Below, piece after piece: positions 1 to 12,032 of a stretch of 64,000 nucleotides of DNA. The notes beneath the pieces were generated by a model. It saw nothing but the letters and a program-made list of their open reading frames with translations, was not told the origin of the DNA and ran no database searches. Source of the stretch: Sodiomyces alkalinus F11 (Eukaryota > Ascomycota > Sordariomycetes > Glomerellales > Plectosphaerellaceae); NCBI RefSeq assembly GCF_003711515.1, contig NW_021167096.1:186001-250000 (forward strand), given 5' to 3'. Positions within the stretch are counted from its first letter, which is position 1; each line of letters starts with the position of its first letter. A program made the translations under genes and the position numbers.

Positions 1-1940
1 CGCTAAAGAGGTATGCTGAGATTTAGAGGCCCTGGGCGGGTCGACGAAATTATAAGCTCCTCTAATATAGGCAAATTATTAAGACACCGACTAGGTAATA
101 GAAAATATTAGTTACCGCTAAGGTGGGTAGTAAAAAGCTAAGTAAAGCATAGAAACTAATATAAAACGGTAACGCTTAATATATATTCCTATAAGTTTCG
201 ATCTAAATAAAGACTCTGTATTTATGGCTCCTACTCCTATATAGCGCTTTCTCGTCTTCGAGCTAGCTATCGTTCCTAGCCCTAGATATTTATTATACGT
301 GTTAGTTCACGTAGATCGCTCCGCGATATAGGATCTATATCCGTATATACGTCTAGCCTAATAGAAAGTCTTTAAGATATTTAGTGGTTAATATAATATA
401 AAAGTGCCCCCTAGTCCTGTATAATTAACGAGGTGAATACCGGTTACGAACTATTAACGGCAGAGTGATATTCGAAATAAAAGCTAAGTATCCACGGGTT
501 AACCTGGAGATAGAGCAGGTTATACGGCTATATCCGATTCGTGATAATTATCCGGGTTCCTTATCCTTCTAGTTCTTAGTCCAGGGTAGTATATATATAT
601 CTAAGATCCCTAGGTTAGTGGACCTGCACTTCCTGCAGGTCGCTATAGTCGCCTTATCTGCCTTGCCTCGAATTCCCACGCAACTCTGCCACTCGTTTTC
701 CGGATACAGGACAGCATTAGTAGCGCCTAAGTGGCCTAGGCGGCTACTATATTCGCCGGTTCTTTACTTATCTAATTCGTATACGCCTCGGTAAAGATCC
801 GCGAAGCGATATCCTAGAGGATACTACCTATTCCGGTTCAGCTTATTTACTCCTTTTCTTAGCTAGTCATTAGTATTATCCTTACGTCCCTCTCTAGCCT
901 GGCGAGGGCAGGTTATCTTACGCACACGACAGAAATCTTTCTTACCTAGGAAGGCTTCTCCCTTATCTCCGCTAAGGCTTTTTAGGTATTTTAGGAACCC
1001 GGTTATCCTTAGATATAACTAACGCGCTACAGATTACCTTATTAGTATATCCACTTTATAGCAAACTTACCGATAACTAACAGGGGTTACTTATTTACTT
1101 TGCTATCGGAATTACACTATATAGTTATTATATATTCATAGGAATTTAGATACTAGTACACTACGGGTTTCTATTTATTTTATGGATTACGCTAGTTACT
1201 CTCCATTTCGTTTAGGTTATCTTTATTATTATTAAGTTATACCGCGGCCGGAGGATAATTCCTTTATCGATAATCTACGGCTTTCGACTTATTCTCTGGA
1301 TAGCGTTTAACCTCCCCGTACTCGTATTACCGATTATAGGCGCTATACGCGGATAGGAAAGCCTGGTTCTGGTTCAGTTTTTGCTTTATATTACTATCAG
1401 CCTCGAGCCTGTATCGTGGAAGTGGTTAAAGGGGCGGCTATATAAGAAGCATTCTCTCGACAGCGAACCTAAGGCTTGACTGGGCGAGTAGTCATTCCTT
1501 TGGATCTCCAGGTTCGTAGGAGAACATTATATATTCATTTCACAAATGTGTGATTCCTTTCTACTACGCTGCCTTACACGTCCTGTGCTAATCGAACAAG
1601 CGAGTCCGGAAAGTGGTTTTCTATGCACTGAAAATAGCCATGGTAGTGATAAATATTAAACTTGGCTTATTGGCTTGAGACTAATAAGCTAACAGGCAGG
1701 ATCTACTCCAGCCTTATTCATAACGAGCTTCGAGAGGGTTCTCTTCCCCGTGATAATAGTTAGACACTATTCCCTTCTTAGACGTGGGGGAGTCCCTTAC
1801 TAGAAGCGTTTTAGCTCCAACCTCTTTTCCCCGGACTCCCGAGCCTTCTTACACGATTCGATAATGATGTTGCTCCGCCTTAGGAGCCTGGTATAGGCTA
1901 ACCATAATTAGCGGCGATCCGCAGTATATACAGGCTATAT
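1..1940. other. RIP-mutated AT-rich stretch, no certain gene
   Basis: This stretch has the RIP footprint: very frequent TA, few CA/TG, CG retained. One plus-strand frame from about 640 to 1250 reads as a hydrophobic, membrane-protein-like polypeptide interrupted only by TAG/TAA at positions that could have been Trp or Gln. Because TGA is rare anyway in TpG-depleted DNA, that is weak evidence for a former gene. I recognise no family, RNA gene or intact transposon domain. Confidence 0.4.
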
Positions 1941-2570
1941 AATTCTGGCCAGGTTTGCTTTGAGGAGACATGGTCTGCGACTGCTCATCAATTCATATGG
2001 TCTGTGCACTGGGCCCAGCGGTAGGTTCACCTGGTGCCTGGTTCTGCGCTGCACAGGGATCCCCTGTTATCATTAGCCAGCCATTCCCCGTTATAATACG
2101 CGCTAATGCACTGGATCTAGAACAGTAATGTTCCATATGTCTTCGATTTTTCTTGCCTCCACCCTCCGCCATGACCTGCCCTCGCGAGTATTTAAGTCGA
2201 TGGAATCAAACGAAGCGAAGTCGGCGTTACGAGGGCAAAGAGTCGTGTTCCCTATTAGTCGAAGAAGAAGGTCCTGAGGGTAACCCTAGACGTAATCAAT
2301 AAGCTACTCGTTGCCTCCCTCGTCCCTCAGATTTTTGCCCGATCGGCACTTAACTAGCGTGTCCCCAGGAGAAAGTGCTGTGAAAGTACGTTTAAGAGAC
2401 TAAGGCCCACAGGTGTCACCGATCTCCCGGGTACATTAGGACTCTATTAACGTTTTGAAGCATTCTATGACCTCTTCCTCCTCGTACTCCCTTTGACCAG
2501 TCCAGATTAGTATGCCTCCACAGTACTGACATTGTTAGCGATGGTTTGCAGGCCCCTGGTTGTATCGTCC
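1941..2570. other. Less mutated non-coding stretch
   Basis: Composition changes here: CA and TG dinucleotides return, so this segment has been mutated much less than its flanks. The ORFs present are short, lack recognisable motifs and overlap in opposite directions. I see no gene, tRNA or repeat that I can name. Confidence 0.4.
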
Positions 2571-2576
2571 GCTTAT

Positions 2577-2726
2577 TAACGCACGTCTGCAGCAAGATCC
2601 CGACATTCCTGTTTGAGCTGTGCAATCTGACCCGTGAATTTGTTTTCCAGGTCCGCCAGGTTTGTCGTTGTAACTGTTGGCTGTGTGAGCCATCAGTTTG
2701 TTTTCGAGATACCTGAAATCTGCCAT
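2577..2726 (-). pseudogene. Broken coiled-coil-like ORF fragment
   Basis: On the minus strand a reading starting at 2726 (MADFRYLENKL...) shifts frame near 2660 into a segment reading NLADLENKFTGQIAQLKQEC. Both parts carry a similar LENK heptad-like motif and look like a short amphipathic coiled coil. A small indel therefore seems to have broken the frame, which is not a RIP-type lesion. I do not recognise the family; a gag or regulatory-protein remnant is possible. It may be a chance reading. Confidence 0.25.
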
Positions 2727-3258
2727 GGTTGGTTGAGCCGCCGTTGTTGTCTGTGTCGGTGCGACTGTCTAAGTGTTCGTGACTCGTCGCCTGCCATCAA
2801 CCAATAAAGCTCCGAACAAACCTAAAAGCAACCGGCAACCTGGCAAGCGAGCTACCGCTTGCCTCTAGAAGCAACACCCGCCAGGCCGCCCAGGCGTGCC
2901 TTCTAACCTTTCACACCTGCCTTCCAGGCTCCAGCATATTAGGTATTTGCTACTACCTTACCCTTAGTCTCTCGATCTCCTTTCTCCCGGCGGGCTTCCT
3001 GCCGCTCGACCGTCCGAGCCATTCACTCAAGCCGTAGCCGTTCTACGCGAGTTCCCTATCATACGCGATAACTCGTCGCGTGCTGTCTGGTCGGACGGCT
3101 AGCCTATCTCTCCCTATGCCACCTGCTTCTACGATATTACGCATAACTTTTCCCTCGTCTGTCTTACCGGCACGCACGACGATTGCTGCTATTAGTACGA
3201 GCGTGAAGACCGCGTTGCTTGCCTATCCGTGAGTGCGTCCTTTTTCTCTCTCTTACAG

Positions 3259-3825
3259 GCCCTGCTAACGATTCCCGGTTCCTAGATCCCCGGCGAGTTT
3301 ACCGGCGCGTTCTAGAACCTCTGGCGGTGGGTTAAATCGATGGAGCAACGTGACCAACAGGGCGCCCTGTTTCAAATCCAGCGGTTCCGCGTCCGTCACC
3401 ATGCACACCTTGCCGGCCAATACGTCGCCTTGCTGCTCGACGCCCTCCAAGAACGAACCCCTCCCGGCGTTGTCGAGGGTTGTGCTATTAGCCTTCGCGA
3501 TATCCTCCGCCACGGGTCTCGCGTTAATATTGCTCGTGTGCCTGTTACGAACGAGCGGGCTCTAGGCCTATCCGAAACACTCTCTGCGGCCCCGGATACC
3601 CCCGCTATGATTACCCAGGCTCGACTTGTGGCCGTCGGCCGCGGCGGTCCCTAACGCTCGCTCGCTTTTCGTGATTGGATCATGGGCGACCCCGGCTCGG
3701 GTGAGGAGGATGAGGAGGACTCGGCCACGGCCAGCGGCGCCTCTGGCGAGGAGGACGACGACAATGAGTTGGATGTCAAGGCTGTTCGACGGGCTGTGGA
3801 GCTGATGCGTCGTGCGAGACAGTAG
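3259..3825 (+). pseudogene. Decayed unknown gene with an acidic C-terminal tail
   Basis: A good fungal 3' splice site (pyrimidine run then TTACAG) sits at about 3241-3258. It is followed by one continuous plus-strand frame to a stop at 3823-3825, interrupted by TAG near 3280 and 3313 and TAA at 3652, all explicable as C-to-T changes of Gln codons or a changed Trp codon. The readable protein has a Trp-rich start (LWRWVKSMEQRDQQ), a helical middle and a strongly acidic Asp/Glu/Ser segment followed by a basic end (VRRAVELMRRARQ). The upstream exon and donor site cannot be placed. Base composition is GC-rich compared with the flanks. I do not recognise the family, so function is unknown. The opposite-strand ORF over the same bases is best read as a shadow. 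Confidence 0.4.
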
Positions 3826-4446
3826 ACGAGGGGTTTGGATGAATACGGGTTAGACCCGTCGCTGCGTGTAACGTGTACCGCGTTCAGCCGTTCTGGGCCT
3901 GTCAGACATAGACCAGCTATATCCTGGCTTTTCACACAATTCCCGTGCTGCTTTTTCAGCTTCTTCCCAAGCTGCAAATGCCTCTTCCGAGTTATCTGCT
4001 ATATAGTGAATTATAGCAATACCACACCGAATAGCAAATCGATTATGTTTTGCCATGAAACCGACTGGCTTTTTTTAGGAGTAGGCAGAGTCGAGTGATA
4101 GGAAGAGACTGAGAGTTTGTTGAATAGATTCGGCAGAAGGGGCATGAAAATAGGACCTCAAATTCCAGAGAAGGTTCATAAGGTAGCAGTTCGCAAGGGC
4201 CAGACGTAACCGTTTTCCGGATCCATGTTCTAACGGTTAGTACTTTTCGAGTTCTATGAGATCGTTCTGCAGCATCGTAATCGCGTTATGGCAAGGCCTG
4301 TTCTCGGTCTGGACTTCGCCTAGGTGAGAAGTCACTTTCCACGATATTCGAGCACGGAGTGTATTTGCGCGAGTAAGCACATCATTAAATACGCTTTCAG
4401 CCTCGCAAAATCTACCCTCAAAACGAAGGCTTTTGGCAACCAGGAA
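3826..4446. other. Non-coding or unassigned stretch
   Basis: Short overlapping ORFs on both strands, none with a recognisable motif. RIP is moderate. This may include the C-terminal or 3' region of the minus-strand gene that follows. Confidence 0.3.
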
Positions 4447-5386
4447 TCATGTATCTAGGAGAATAAGACTCTCCTGATGCGACGGCCGATCTGGGTGCAA
4501 TGGACGGAAGCCGCAAAATATTGAAATGATGTGTTCCGTGGGAGTTGATTTGTTAATTAATTCTTGAGCCGCGGATAGTATGAGCTGTCCAAACCAAGCG
4601 TTTGTGCGTTCATTGATGGCGGGAGGGGGTATTATTTTCGGCGGAGGTAAGTGAGTGTCGCCGAATAGCCTGGAGAGGGAAGCCTTGCGAGTATATGCCC
4701 TTGCAAGATGAACAGGGCTCCGGAGAAGCTGCGCTAATCGCTCAGCAATCGCTGCCGCCGTTTGCTTCCAAGAGAGATCCGCAAAGAACGAGGCGGAGAT
4801 AAAGGTTTCGAAGGCCAATTCGAGAATTTCTGCTGTCTCTGGACATGGGAAATCTTCAAACAGACATGAAAGAAGGTACCAGAGGATGTGAAGCATTGCT
4901 AGCCCTTTTAATGTGTAGCTAAACCTGTTAGCAGAGACCTTTTAGAATAAATAGGAAGGGCCCTTACTAAATAGGGTCAAGATGTCCATCTTTAGGGAAG
5001 GCATAAAAAAGAGCAGTTAATGCCTTGATCTGATCTGCTTTTAAAATAACTGCTCTTCCCAATTTGCGTATTATAAATGAATTCGCGATAATGTTTTCAT
5101 GGGGGTCGATATAAATTACCCGAGCCGCGCGAAGTTCTTCCACTGCAGCGACGCAGCATTCAATACTCTGGAGAGCGCCATGCAGCATCGGACTGAGAAG
5201 TGGGACTGAGCCATCAGGACCCCATACCTTAGGTTGGCATGCATCGAACAGAAACACCTTAGGAACCATCCCCCCTGTGGATACAATACACCGGAAAAGG
5301 TCTCGCGCGTCTTCGCTAAGCTCATGGAAACGCTTCAATGGTCGGAGATCAACCTTGGGGGCGGGAAAGCTATAGGCTAGATTCAT
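4447..5386 (-). pseudogene. Truncated STAND/NLR-like protein gene (winged-helix-like part), interrupted
   Basis: Two minus-strand ORFs lie end to end: 139 codons from 5386 to 4967 (MNLAYSFPAPKVDLRPLKRF...) and 149 codons from 4896 to 4447. The 70 bases between them contain TAG and TAA codons. The frame of the second ORF can be read upstream of its ATG (KVSANRFSYTLKGLA) back to a TAA, so both probably belong to one gene broken by nonsense mutations and perhaps a shift. The first part (LSEDARDLFRCI...GGMVPKVFLFDAC, then a helix and RAARVIYID) resembles the winged-helix/linker region that follows the NTPase in fungal NLR-like proteins. The second part is helical, as expected for the C-terminal arm. 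No P-loop is visible, so the NTPase core is absent or destroyed. The family call is by resemblance only. Confidence 0.4.
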
Positions 5387-5399
5387 AGCCTAAGGCTCT

Positions 5400-6072
5400 C
5401 GACTAAACTATATAATAGTAGCTTTATCCAAAGCAGAGAGCTTAAGATTAGTCTTTAAGAGCAGAGAAAGCCGTTACGCGTATGGCTCGTGTGAGAGTCT
5501 TGATATAAGTATTAGAAATTGCTTATTTTTTTAGTCGAACCGAGCTGGATCGGAGAGCTTAGACCCTGGCTTTATTCTATAGAAAGACTGGAATACTCTC
5601 TATAGTGGCTGCGACGGAGGTAATAAAAGGGACGGGTTCTAGCGTTTTCGCCTCTCGTGGTTAATAAAAGCCAAAGCTAATTCGAATTCTACTTTTAACT
5701 AATCTAGGAAGTTATTATTAGCTTAGAATAAGGTAGGCAGGTCGAACCACGGAATATCGAGCCCGCCCGGAAGAGAAATCTTAAGAAGAGTGGCTATAAT
5801 AAAAGTGCAGAGTATTAGGAAGAATTAATAAACTTACGTGGAAAAAAGGAGAGGAGGGGAAAAAAGGAAAAAAGTGGGTAGTCGCAGTCATACATATATA
5901 TATAGGGACCGACTAGGGGGATAGTAAGACCTGAATAGAGGGACAGTAAAACGTGGGGCCAGGATATAAGCCATAATCGCCCTAAGTACTATAGTCATTC
6001 TGTAAGTACCGATCGGGTTATCGCGGTACTCGTTATTTTATAATATACCTACCTATATACTACCTACCTTAC
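5400..6072. other. RIP-mutated stretch without a gene
   Basis: AT-rich, TA-rich sequence with no recognisable protein or RNA. Near its right end begin runs of the TACCTACC/GGTAGGTA type that surround the small inverted-repeat element next to it. Confidence 0.4.
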
Positions 6073-6073
6073 C

Positions 6074-6212
6074 TAAGGTAGGTACCTAGGAGGGGGGCTA
6101 TAGATAGTGCCTGAATAGTGATTCTTATACTAGGTAGTTATAATAAGCAGGGTAAGAAGTCCACTGTTTAAGCACTATCCCTGGTACCCCCTCTCCCCTT
6201 AGGTAGGTAGGT
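6074..6212. mobile_element. MITE-like element, copy 1 (RIP-mutated)
   Basis: A ~140-bp unit begins in GGTAGGTACC followed by a G-run, then AGTGCCTGAATAGTG. It ends with the inverted counterpart: CACTGTTTAAGCACT, a C-run and GGTAGGTAGG. The unit is thus a terminal-inverted-repeat element without coding capacity. It matches a second copy at 13484-13645 in arm sequence and in the internal phrase GGGTAAGAAGTCCACTGT. This copy carries TA where the second has CA (AGTGCCTGAATAG against AGTGCCTGGACAG), so it has been altered by RIP. Exact ends and target duplication are uncertain because the flanks are low-complexity GTAG repeats. Confidence 0.6.
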
Positions 6213-8390
6213 AGATAAGGTAGGTAGGTATTAAAGGTAAAATAATTATAATACTATAACCTGAAGGACGAGACCGTTAGCTACCTAATAGGTACGTATA
6301 AAACAGGTCTAGTACTGAGAATGATTATAGCTTATATCCTGGCCCTATATTTTACGGTCCCTCTAGTAGAATCTACTATCCCCCTGGTTAGTCCCTATAT
6401 ATAAGCTTTTAAGACGATAGTCCCGGCCCGCCTCCGTAGTTCCCGCTCCTAGGCGGTACCTTTATTACCTTAATTACACCTCTAAAGATTAAGTACCTAG
6501 GTACCTTGGATTAGCGTATATAAGGTACTACTTAATAAGGAATAAGGTACCGGTCCTCCGCCACCCCCTACTCGGTCTTTATCGCACACTCAACACTAAT
6601 TAGGAAGCTAAGGCTATATAAACATAACTGGCTAAGGATAACAGGGGAACTCCAGTCCAGTGGGTAACAGTTTAACCACACATATAATAACCATACTGAT
6701 TCCTTAAGTATCTATACTCACAATGTTCTTTTGTCTCCCCTTATCACCACCACCGAAGTTAGTGTCTTCACCATACCTAGGTACCTTCCAATAACTTACG
6801 TACCTTACCTTAGGTAAGCAGGCATCATATAACTATCGTTATACTATTATTATTTTCTAATACCTATCTATATAAAATAGGTAGAAAAGTACGGACCGGT
6901 AGTAATAAACTAATAAGCGATCGAAATAAGATATACAGCAAAGTTATAAACTACCTTAACCTATTTAATCCCTATAGAGGTGCTTAGGTATCCTGACAAA
7001 ATAGGTATGGTACTTACGTGTTCCGGCGCACATAGTATGGCCCCACTTTTCGATATCCTGAATCCATGTCCTCGTATCCCGAGCCAATTGCATTATTCTC
7101 GAGTAAGTCCTCAACCCCTAAGGTATTCCTCTATACCCGAGAGTGACTTTCGCAGGGTATAAAGCCTGTAAAATATATCCGCCTAGTATATTTGCATCTG
7201 CTCTATCATTTTATTAGCGTATTAATAGAATATAGTCGTAAGAGCCTTACTTAGATAAGTACATTCCCCGGGTTTATAGGGAGGTGTCCCGGCATTATCA
7301 GAATCAGGCTCCGTGGGGTCTTAACTAGTCGACCTAGTCAGAGTATAAGGTGGATCGTAATAACGGAGCCACCGAGTAAGCTCGCCTGTAACTTTGCCGC
7401 GGATAAGAATATAGGACGAGTCGTCTCGTATACGCGGTGGTATCTATAATCCCCGGGGCAAAGTATTAATCACAGCCTAGATTAAGTCGCCCTCCGTAAA
7501 TTATCTGCGTTATCTAAATAAATAGCCCAGACGTAGAGTACCGGGTATATTCGTGACCGAATACTTACTCCGAGAAGCACGAGAGAGGTGGAGGGTATCG
7601 AAGTGTATAGCAGGGAGAAGAGACTTAGTGAACTTAGCGAGGTTGCGCTTAACCAACTCGTATACCCACTGGAGTCGGCGTCGTGCAACATCTATACCAG
7701 CATTAGCCCAGTCATAATAGGTTCCCTATACGCGATAAAGCTCTAGCTAGCATTCGCTAACGTCTTCGGCTAACTAATTAAAGATAATATCTACGATATC
7801 CTTCGGTTCGGGCACGATTAGCCGTTAGTCCGAAGGGATGATAGCTTCCCCGTTATCGCTATTATGAGATATTGTATCGTGTTATATAGTTCGATTAAAG
7901 CGAGAGATATCGATAGGGATAGGTGAAAGATAGGTTTAAAGAGCAGATAAGATAGAGAGAGGGAAAGGACAAAAACGTTCGGTGCCATATACGGGGTTTA
8001 GATACCTGGTTTTATATTACGTTGGTTAGTGTGATCTTGGCGTGGAATTTGCCTTGGGCTTAGGTAGTAGACAGGAGCAGCCGAGTCATTATACACTATA
8101 TAGGGTAGGGCATAAAATACCGGGCTCCCCGGGCGGAAGGGTAGAGGTTGGAGCGAGAGTGTGGACTATCCTGTATCTAACCCGCCCCCCCCCTTTCCCC
8201 GCCTAACCTTTTATCCGGAGCCCCTAGGGTGCTTTTATATATTTCCAGGTACCTTATAATATTCTAGGCGTATACCGTTGTATATACCTGTGTTAGGCTA
8301 TTCCGGCCTAGCTTAGTGCGGTGGGTATATACTAGGCCTACCTTAGTAAGAATAGCAGATTGCCCCCTTGCCCTACCTACCGTACGTTGT
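6213..8390. other. RIP-mutated stretch with short A/T-rich repeats
   Basis: Mostly TA-rich DNA containing scattered GGTACC/CCTAGG-type palindromes. A less mutated part near 7480-7700 gives short ORFs only. I see no recognisable gene. Confidence 0.4.
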
Positions 8391-8454
8391 ATATACTATA
8401 GGTATATAACTTGACCTTGACGGATAAGGTATAGTACCTTAAGCCACACATACT

Positions 8455-8585
8455 AGCAAGTACTTTACAGATAAGCTAACAACGTTATATAAGGATTTAG
8501 TACCTTAGGGACTTTACAGATAAGCAAAGTAATTAGGGACTTAACAGATAAGCTAATTTAGGTACTTTATAATAAAGACTTTACC
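8455..8585. repeat. Degenerate tandem repeat (ACTTTACAGATAAGC units)
   Basis: Three copies of a short phrase, variants of ACTTTACAGATAAGCTAA, occur about 30 to 55 bases apart, each preceded by a similar TAGTACCTTAG or TTAGG phrase. The last copy reads ACTTAACAGATAAGC. The unit length is irregular, so this is an imperfect local duplication. Confidence 0.55.
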
Positions 8586-8985
8586 GCGAAGGTACCAGGT
8601 AAGTTATAACGCGAATCTGTACTAGGCAAAATCTTCTCCATCACCAGACACTAGTTACTACCTTTAGTAATAATAAGCGCCGACATTATGGCCATTCGTT
8701 TATCGCACGTTGTCCATTGTATTTAACATAACCTGCTCACCCATCTGGGTAAGGTAAATGGACGTTCGAATTAATTCCGCTGGATAGACCCGTAAGACCT
8801 TTGACGCAATTGCCTTCAAGGTGTCATGGGTAATCGAGTAGTTATTGCTATAAGGTCACGTGTCACATATAAGCGTCGTGTGCATACAGTATACGGAGAC
8901 AGAACGTCAAAACAACTTACATTATCCCTTCTGCCGCATCCGAGTAAGTCACGAGGAGAAGCGGTGATGATCCTGTAAGAAGAGC

Positions 8986-9477
8986 CTAACGCCGGCTCCG
9001 CCTAAGAAGTATAAGACCGTCTGAGGTCTGTCCCTGGATATTACGGTACACGCTTATAGCCACACTAGCGTTGCCCCTGCCGGATTCCCGTCGGATTCTG
9101 CCACGCCTTCTATTCGATTCGATAATCTGATAAAGAGAATCCCATATCCGCGATAGCAGGACATAAGCGAGTCTCGATAAGAGACGTGAACTATTTCCCT
9201 CGACGAGGCTCTCTAGCATCGTGAACGCAACTGCGATAGACCTATGCGTGTAATCGACGTTGTTAGGTATGGCTGTGTGTTTTAGTAGAGAGACCCAGGT
9301 TTGGTAGATCTCCTTATAGTGCTCCGCGAAAAGCGTACTAGCGTCGGGCCGAATCAGACTCTGGACAAGACCATGGTGAGTTAGCTGTGTCGGTGGCATG
9401 GCCATGGTTAATTGCTCGTAGGACTGCTGATCTTGGGCTGCGGCATCATGGCCGTCGTTTGAGGACAGTCCCTCCAT
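8986..9477 (-). CDS. Unknown helical protein, 163 codons, open frame
   Basis: An uninterrupted minus-strand frame runs from ATG at 9477 (MEGLSSNDGHDAAAQ) to a TAG at 8986. The protein has a polar Gln/Asp-rich start, a central helical region (HYKEIYQTWVSLLKHT, AVAFTMLESLVEG, RLAYVLLSRIWDSL) and a basic, Arg-rich end. No signal peptide or membrane span is apparent. CA and TG dinucleotides are normal here, so this island escaped most mutation. I have the impression of a repeated fungal hypothetical family but cannot name it, and assign no function. It may be a truncated member: the Arg-rich end runs straight into a stop, and TAG could once have been a sense codon. The opposite-strand ORF at 9387-9596 is a shadow. 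Confidence 0.5.
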   Translation of the reverse strand: MEGLSSNDGHDAAAQDQQSYEQLTMAMPPTQLTHHGLVQSLIRPDASTLFAEHYKEIYQTWVSLLKHTAIPNNVDYTHRSIAVAFTMLESLVEGNSSRLLSRLAYVLLSRIWDSLYQIIESNRRRGRIRRESGRGNASVAISVYRNIQGQTSDGLILLRRSRR

Positions 9478-9689
9478 CTTATCGCCAGGTGGTAACGACG
9501 GTCCGTTGGCGGTCGGCTGCTCCCAGGCCTATGCGGCGGCCTCTTGATCATTCGTCTCCATTAAAAAGTACACGGGACACGCTGGAATATAACTAGATGT
9601 TTTAAGCCGAGACGAAACCAGAATTTAGTGAAGATAGGCTTATTTTATACTTCGAAATTATGGCCAGAGTTTTAGGATCCTACCTTCCT

Positions 9690-9895
9690 ACTATGCGTTT
9701 CCTGATATCAGATTCCTAATATCCTGTTTCCTAATGCTTCCTGGAATCCGTTTCCTGTATCCGTTTTCGATATCTGGTTCCCGATGTCCATTTTCTAGTA
9801 TCTGTTTTCTGGTATCCGTTTTCTAGCGTCCGTTTTCTGGCGTCCGTTTTCTAGTATCCGTTATCTAATTATCTAATATCCGTTTCTTAACCTGC
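9690..9895. repeat. Tandem repeat, ~15-bp units related to TATCCGTTTTCTAG
   Basis: At least ten imperfect copies of a unit resembling TATCCGTTTTCTGG or GCGTCCGTTTTCTAG follow each other, grading at the left into TTTCCTGATATC/TTTCCTAATATC variants. The best-conserved copies are at about 9775-9870. This is a non-coding minisatellite lying between the minus-strand ORF at 8986-9477 and the F-box pseudogene to the right. Confidence 0.75.
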
Positions 9896-9967
9896 GCCCA
9901 TAGGCTAGAGATACAGGCCACCTTTCTTAAAGGTTAGCATTAATAACTCCAATCTCCGTGGGCGGGA

Positions 9968-11116
9968 ATATGCATCGACTCAAAACATCCAAGACCAGTC
10001 AGTATCCTAGTTACATTAATTATAGAACAATTACCATTAGAGATTCTCACAGAAATTACCTCCCAACTTTCTACTACCGAAGACATCCGCTCTTTCAGGC
10101 TTACTAGCCGTCGAGCCGCCGTTGCAGGGTTCCCTGTCCTTGTCCGCTCCATCCACGTCGTTGATACCTTAAACTGCCTTGCTCAACTCTGGCCGTTAGT
10201 ATCTTCGCCATATGGATCGCTGGCTGCTACTAAACACTTAACAATTCACCATGGCGCCTGGCCAGTCATCGGACCTGAACAGTGGAGCACACACTCGCTT
10301 GTACTTCATAAGCAACGACCCAGTAAGGCCTTCGAGCTCTATCGCCAATTCGTCCGATAAGAGACAGCACGGGATATAGCGTCAAACTCGCGCCTTTTTT
10401 CCCAAGTCTTACAGTCTTTTCCCACGCTTCGCGGGATCACAGTATCCCATATCTACCACTAGGACAAGGGCATGCTCAGCAATGCTCAGTATAATCGCTT
10501 ACGACTACAACTTCAAGTCCTTCCATTATCTCAGGGCCAGGTCGAGAAAGCTGTATTTTCTATTCTATCTATCCTCAACTACCATCCTCAGATATCCGAG
10601 CTTAATATTCGAGGAGTCCTGGCTCTTAACGTCGACGATGCCTTTATATCCAAGTATGGCTCTATTACACGATTACGGCTCTGTTCTTTGGCTGTTGACC
10701 GAAACCAAAAACTCACGGCAGAGAAGTTACTAGCGGCCTTTCCTAATCTTTAAGAACTCGTTCTTAGTCTTACTCTTATAACGCCTATTCTTACAGGGTC
10801 TATGGGTCAAAATTTAGTGTTAAGTGATTTAAGATAGTCACAATTTCTTAGTGTCTCCTTCGCATATCTATGGACAAGAGAGGAAGACCTCTTATGCTTT
10901 ATTAGGGAACATATGCGCTTGCGAAATATCCATCTAAAGTGTGTCACCTTGCTTGGGAAATAGGGCTTGTTTTTAAGCCAGGTACGCGATCTACCAAGGA
11001 CCCCGGTATTGTCCTTCGAGGGCGATCTCAACTCTTATATGTCTCCGAGGATCACACTCGATGACATAAAACAATCGCGGCTTCAGGACTTTTTACAGGA
11101 TAAAAGAGCTTTATAG
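9968..11116 (+). pseudogene. F-box protein gene inactivated by RIP
   Basis: One plus-strand frame runs from about 9968 to the TAG at 11114-11116, about 380 codons. It starts with an F-box: IEQLPLEILTEITSQL followed by TEDIRSFRLTSRR. F-box proteins recruit substrates to SCF ubiquitin ligases through Skp1. The rest is a substrate-binding region of the kind in large fungal F-box families, ending with phrases such as NIHLKCVTLLGK and FLSQVRDLP. In-frame stops (near 10361, 10460, 10751, 10835 and 10961) are only TAA or TAG. At 10961 the TAG follows LLGK where I would expect Trp (TGG to TAG). No ATG precedes the F-box; ATA at 9968 may be a mutated start. No frameshift is needed, so decay was by point mutation alone. 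The family call is firm; substrate and role are unknown. Confidence 0.8.
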
Positions 11117-11129
11117 CCGTTTAATTAAA

Positions 11130-12030
11130 CGATTACCCATAGCATACCACGTGCAGAGGCGGTGCTTAGATTTTACCTAATATTAAAAGGTTTCAAGGTT
11201 ACGATATACACCTGTATTCGTCCGGCATAGCGGAGATATGGACTATCCGTTTATCTTAGGGTGGAAATGTCAGTCAGGAAGCGTGAATCTTCTCCAAGGC
11301 TGTAAGGTCAGGTACAACAAACGTCTTAGTAGATCTACCTCTCTATAAGTACCAGGGCCTAATCCCAGTTTAGGATAGGCTCCTCGAAGGACATAACGGA
11401 TTCCTACAATGGACAATCTTCCTTATGTAATTGTGCTAGGTTGATCTTGTGTTTTCATAATATATGTCTGCACCTGACTCGGCCCGGTACGTGTACTAGA
11501 CCTCTACCGGCGTCAGCACGTTAGCTCGAGCCTTAGCCCTATATCTCGGTCGCTTATTAGATAAATACTGGCGATCCGTACTTGCACACCTATTTTATAT
11601 ATAGAGGTACAAAAGCAAGCAACTCGGTTCGATCTAGATCTTATTAGGGATTAATTAAACGAGCGAAGATATCGTTAATGGTGTGTAGAAGTATCCAGAT
11701 ATACATAAACCTGGAACGGCTAGCGGCAGGTACTATCAGTAATGCCATAGTCTGAATAAACAGCACTGGATACCCTATTTATTATAAACGTCCCCGTAAC
11801 TAAACGTTCCAAACGGCGATATCACGGCCCAGTCAGGAATCAGGATCATAACAACGCGTCCAAGACTCATAGCCACCGCCCCTATCAGGAACTATAACCG
11901 CCTAGATACGTTCTTGGTATGTTGCTGAAACCTGCAGTCATAGGTGACATGACCACAGCAGTACCACAGTGGTGGCTCCACTACCAACGCCTATATTACG
12001 GTGGACAATCCCCTCCTCGACCTGAATCCT
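11130..12030. other. Partly mutated intergenic stretch
   Basis: Mixed composition with a less mutated patch near 11890-12000 (CCACAGCAGTACCACAGTGG). Only short frames without motifs are present, and no gene can be supported. Confidence 0.35.
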
Positions 12031-12032
12031 GA

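Noticed and set aside
9690..9895. CRISPR-like array
   Set aside because: The units are contiguous imperfect tandem repeats without unique spacers, in a eukaryotic context.
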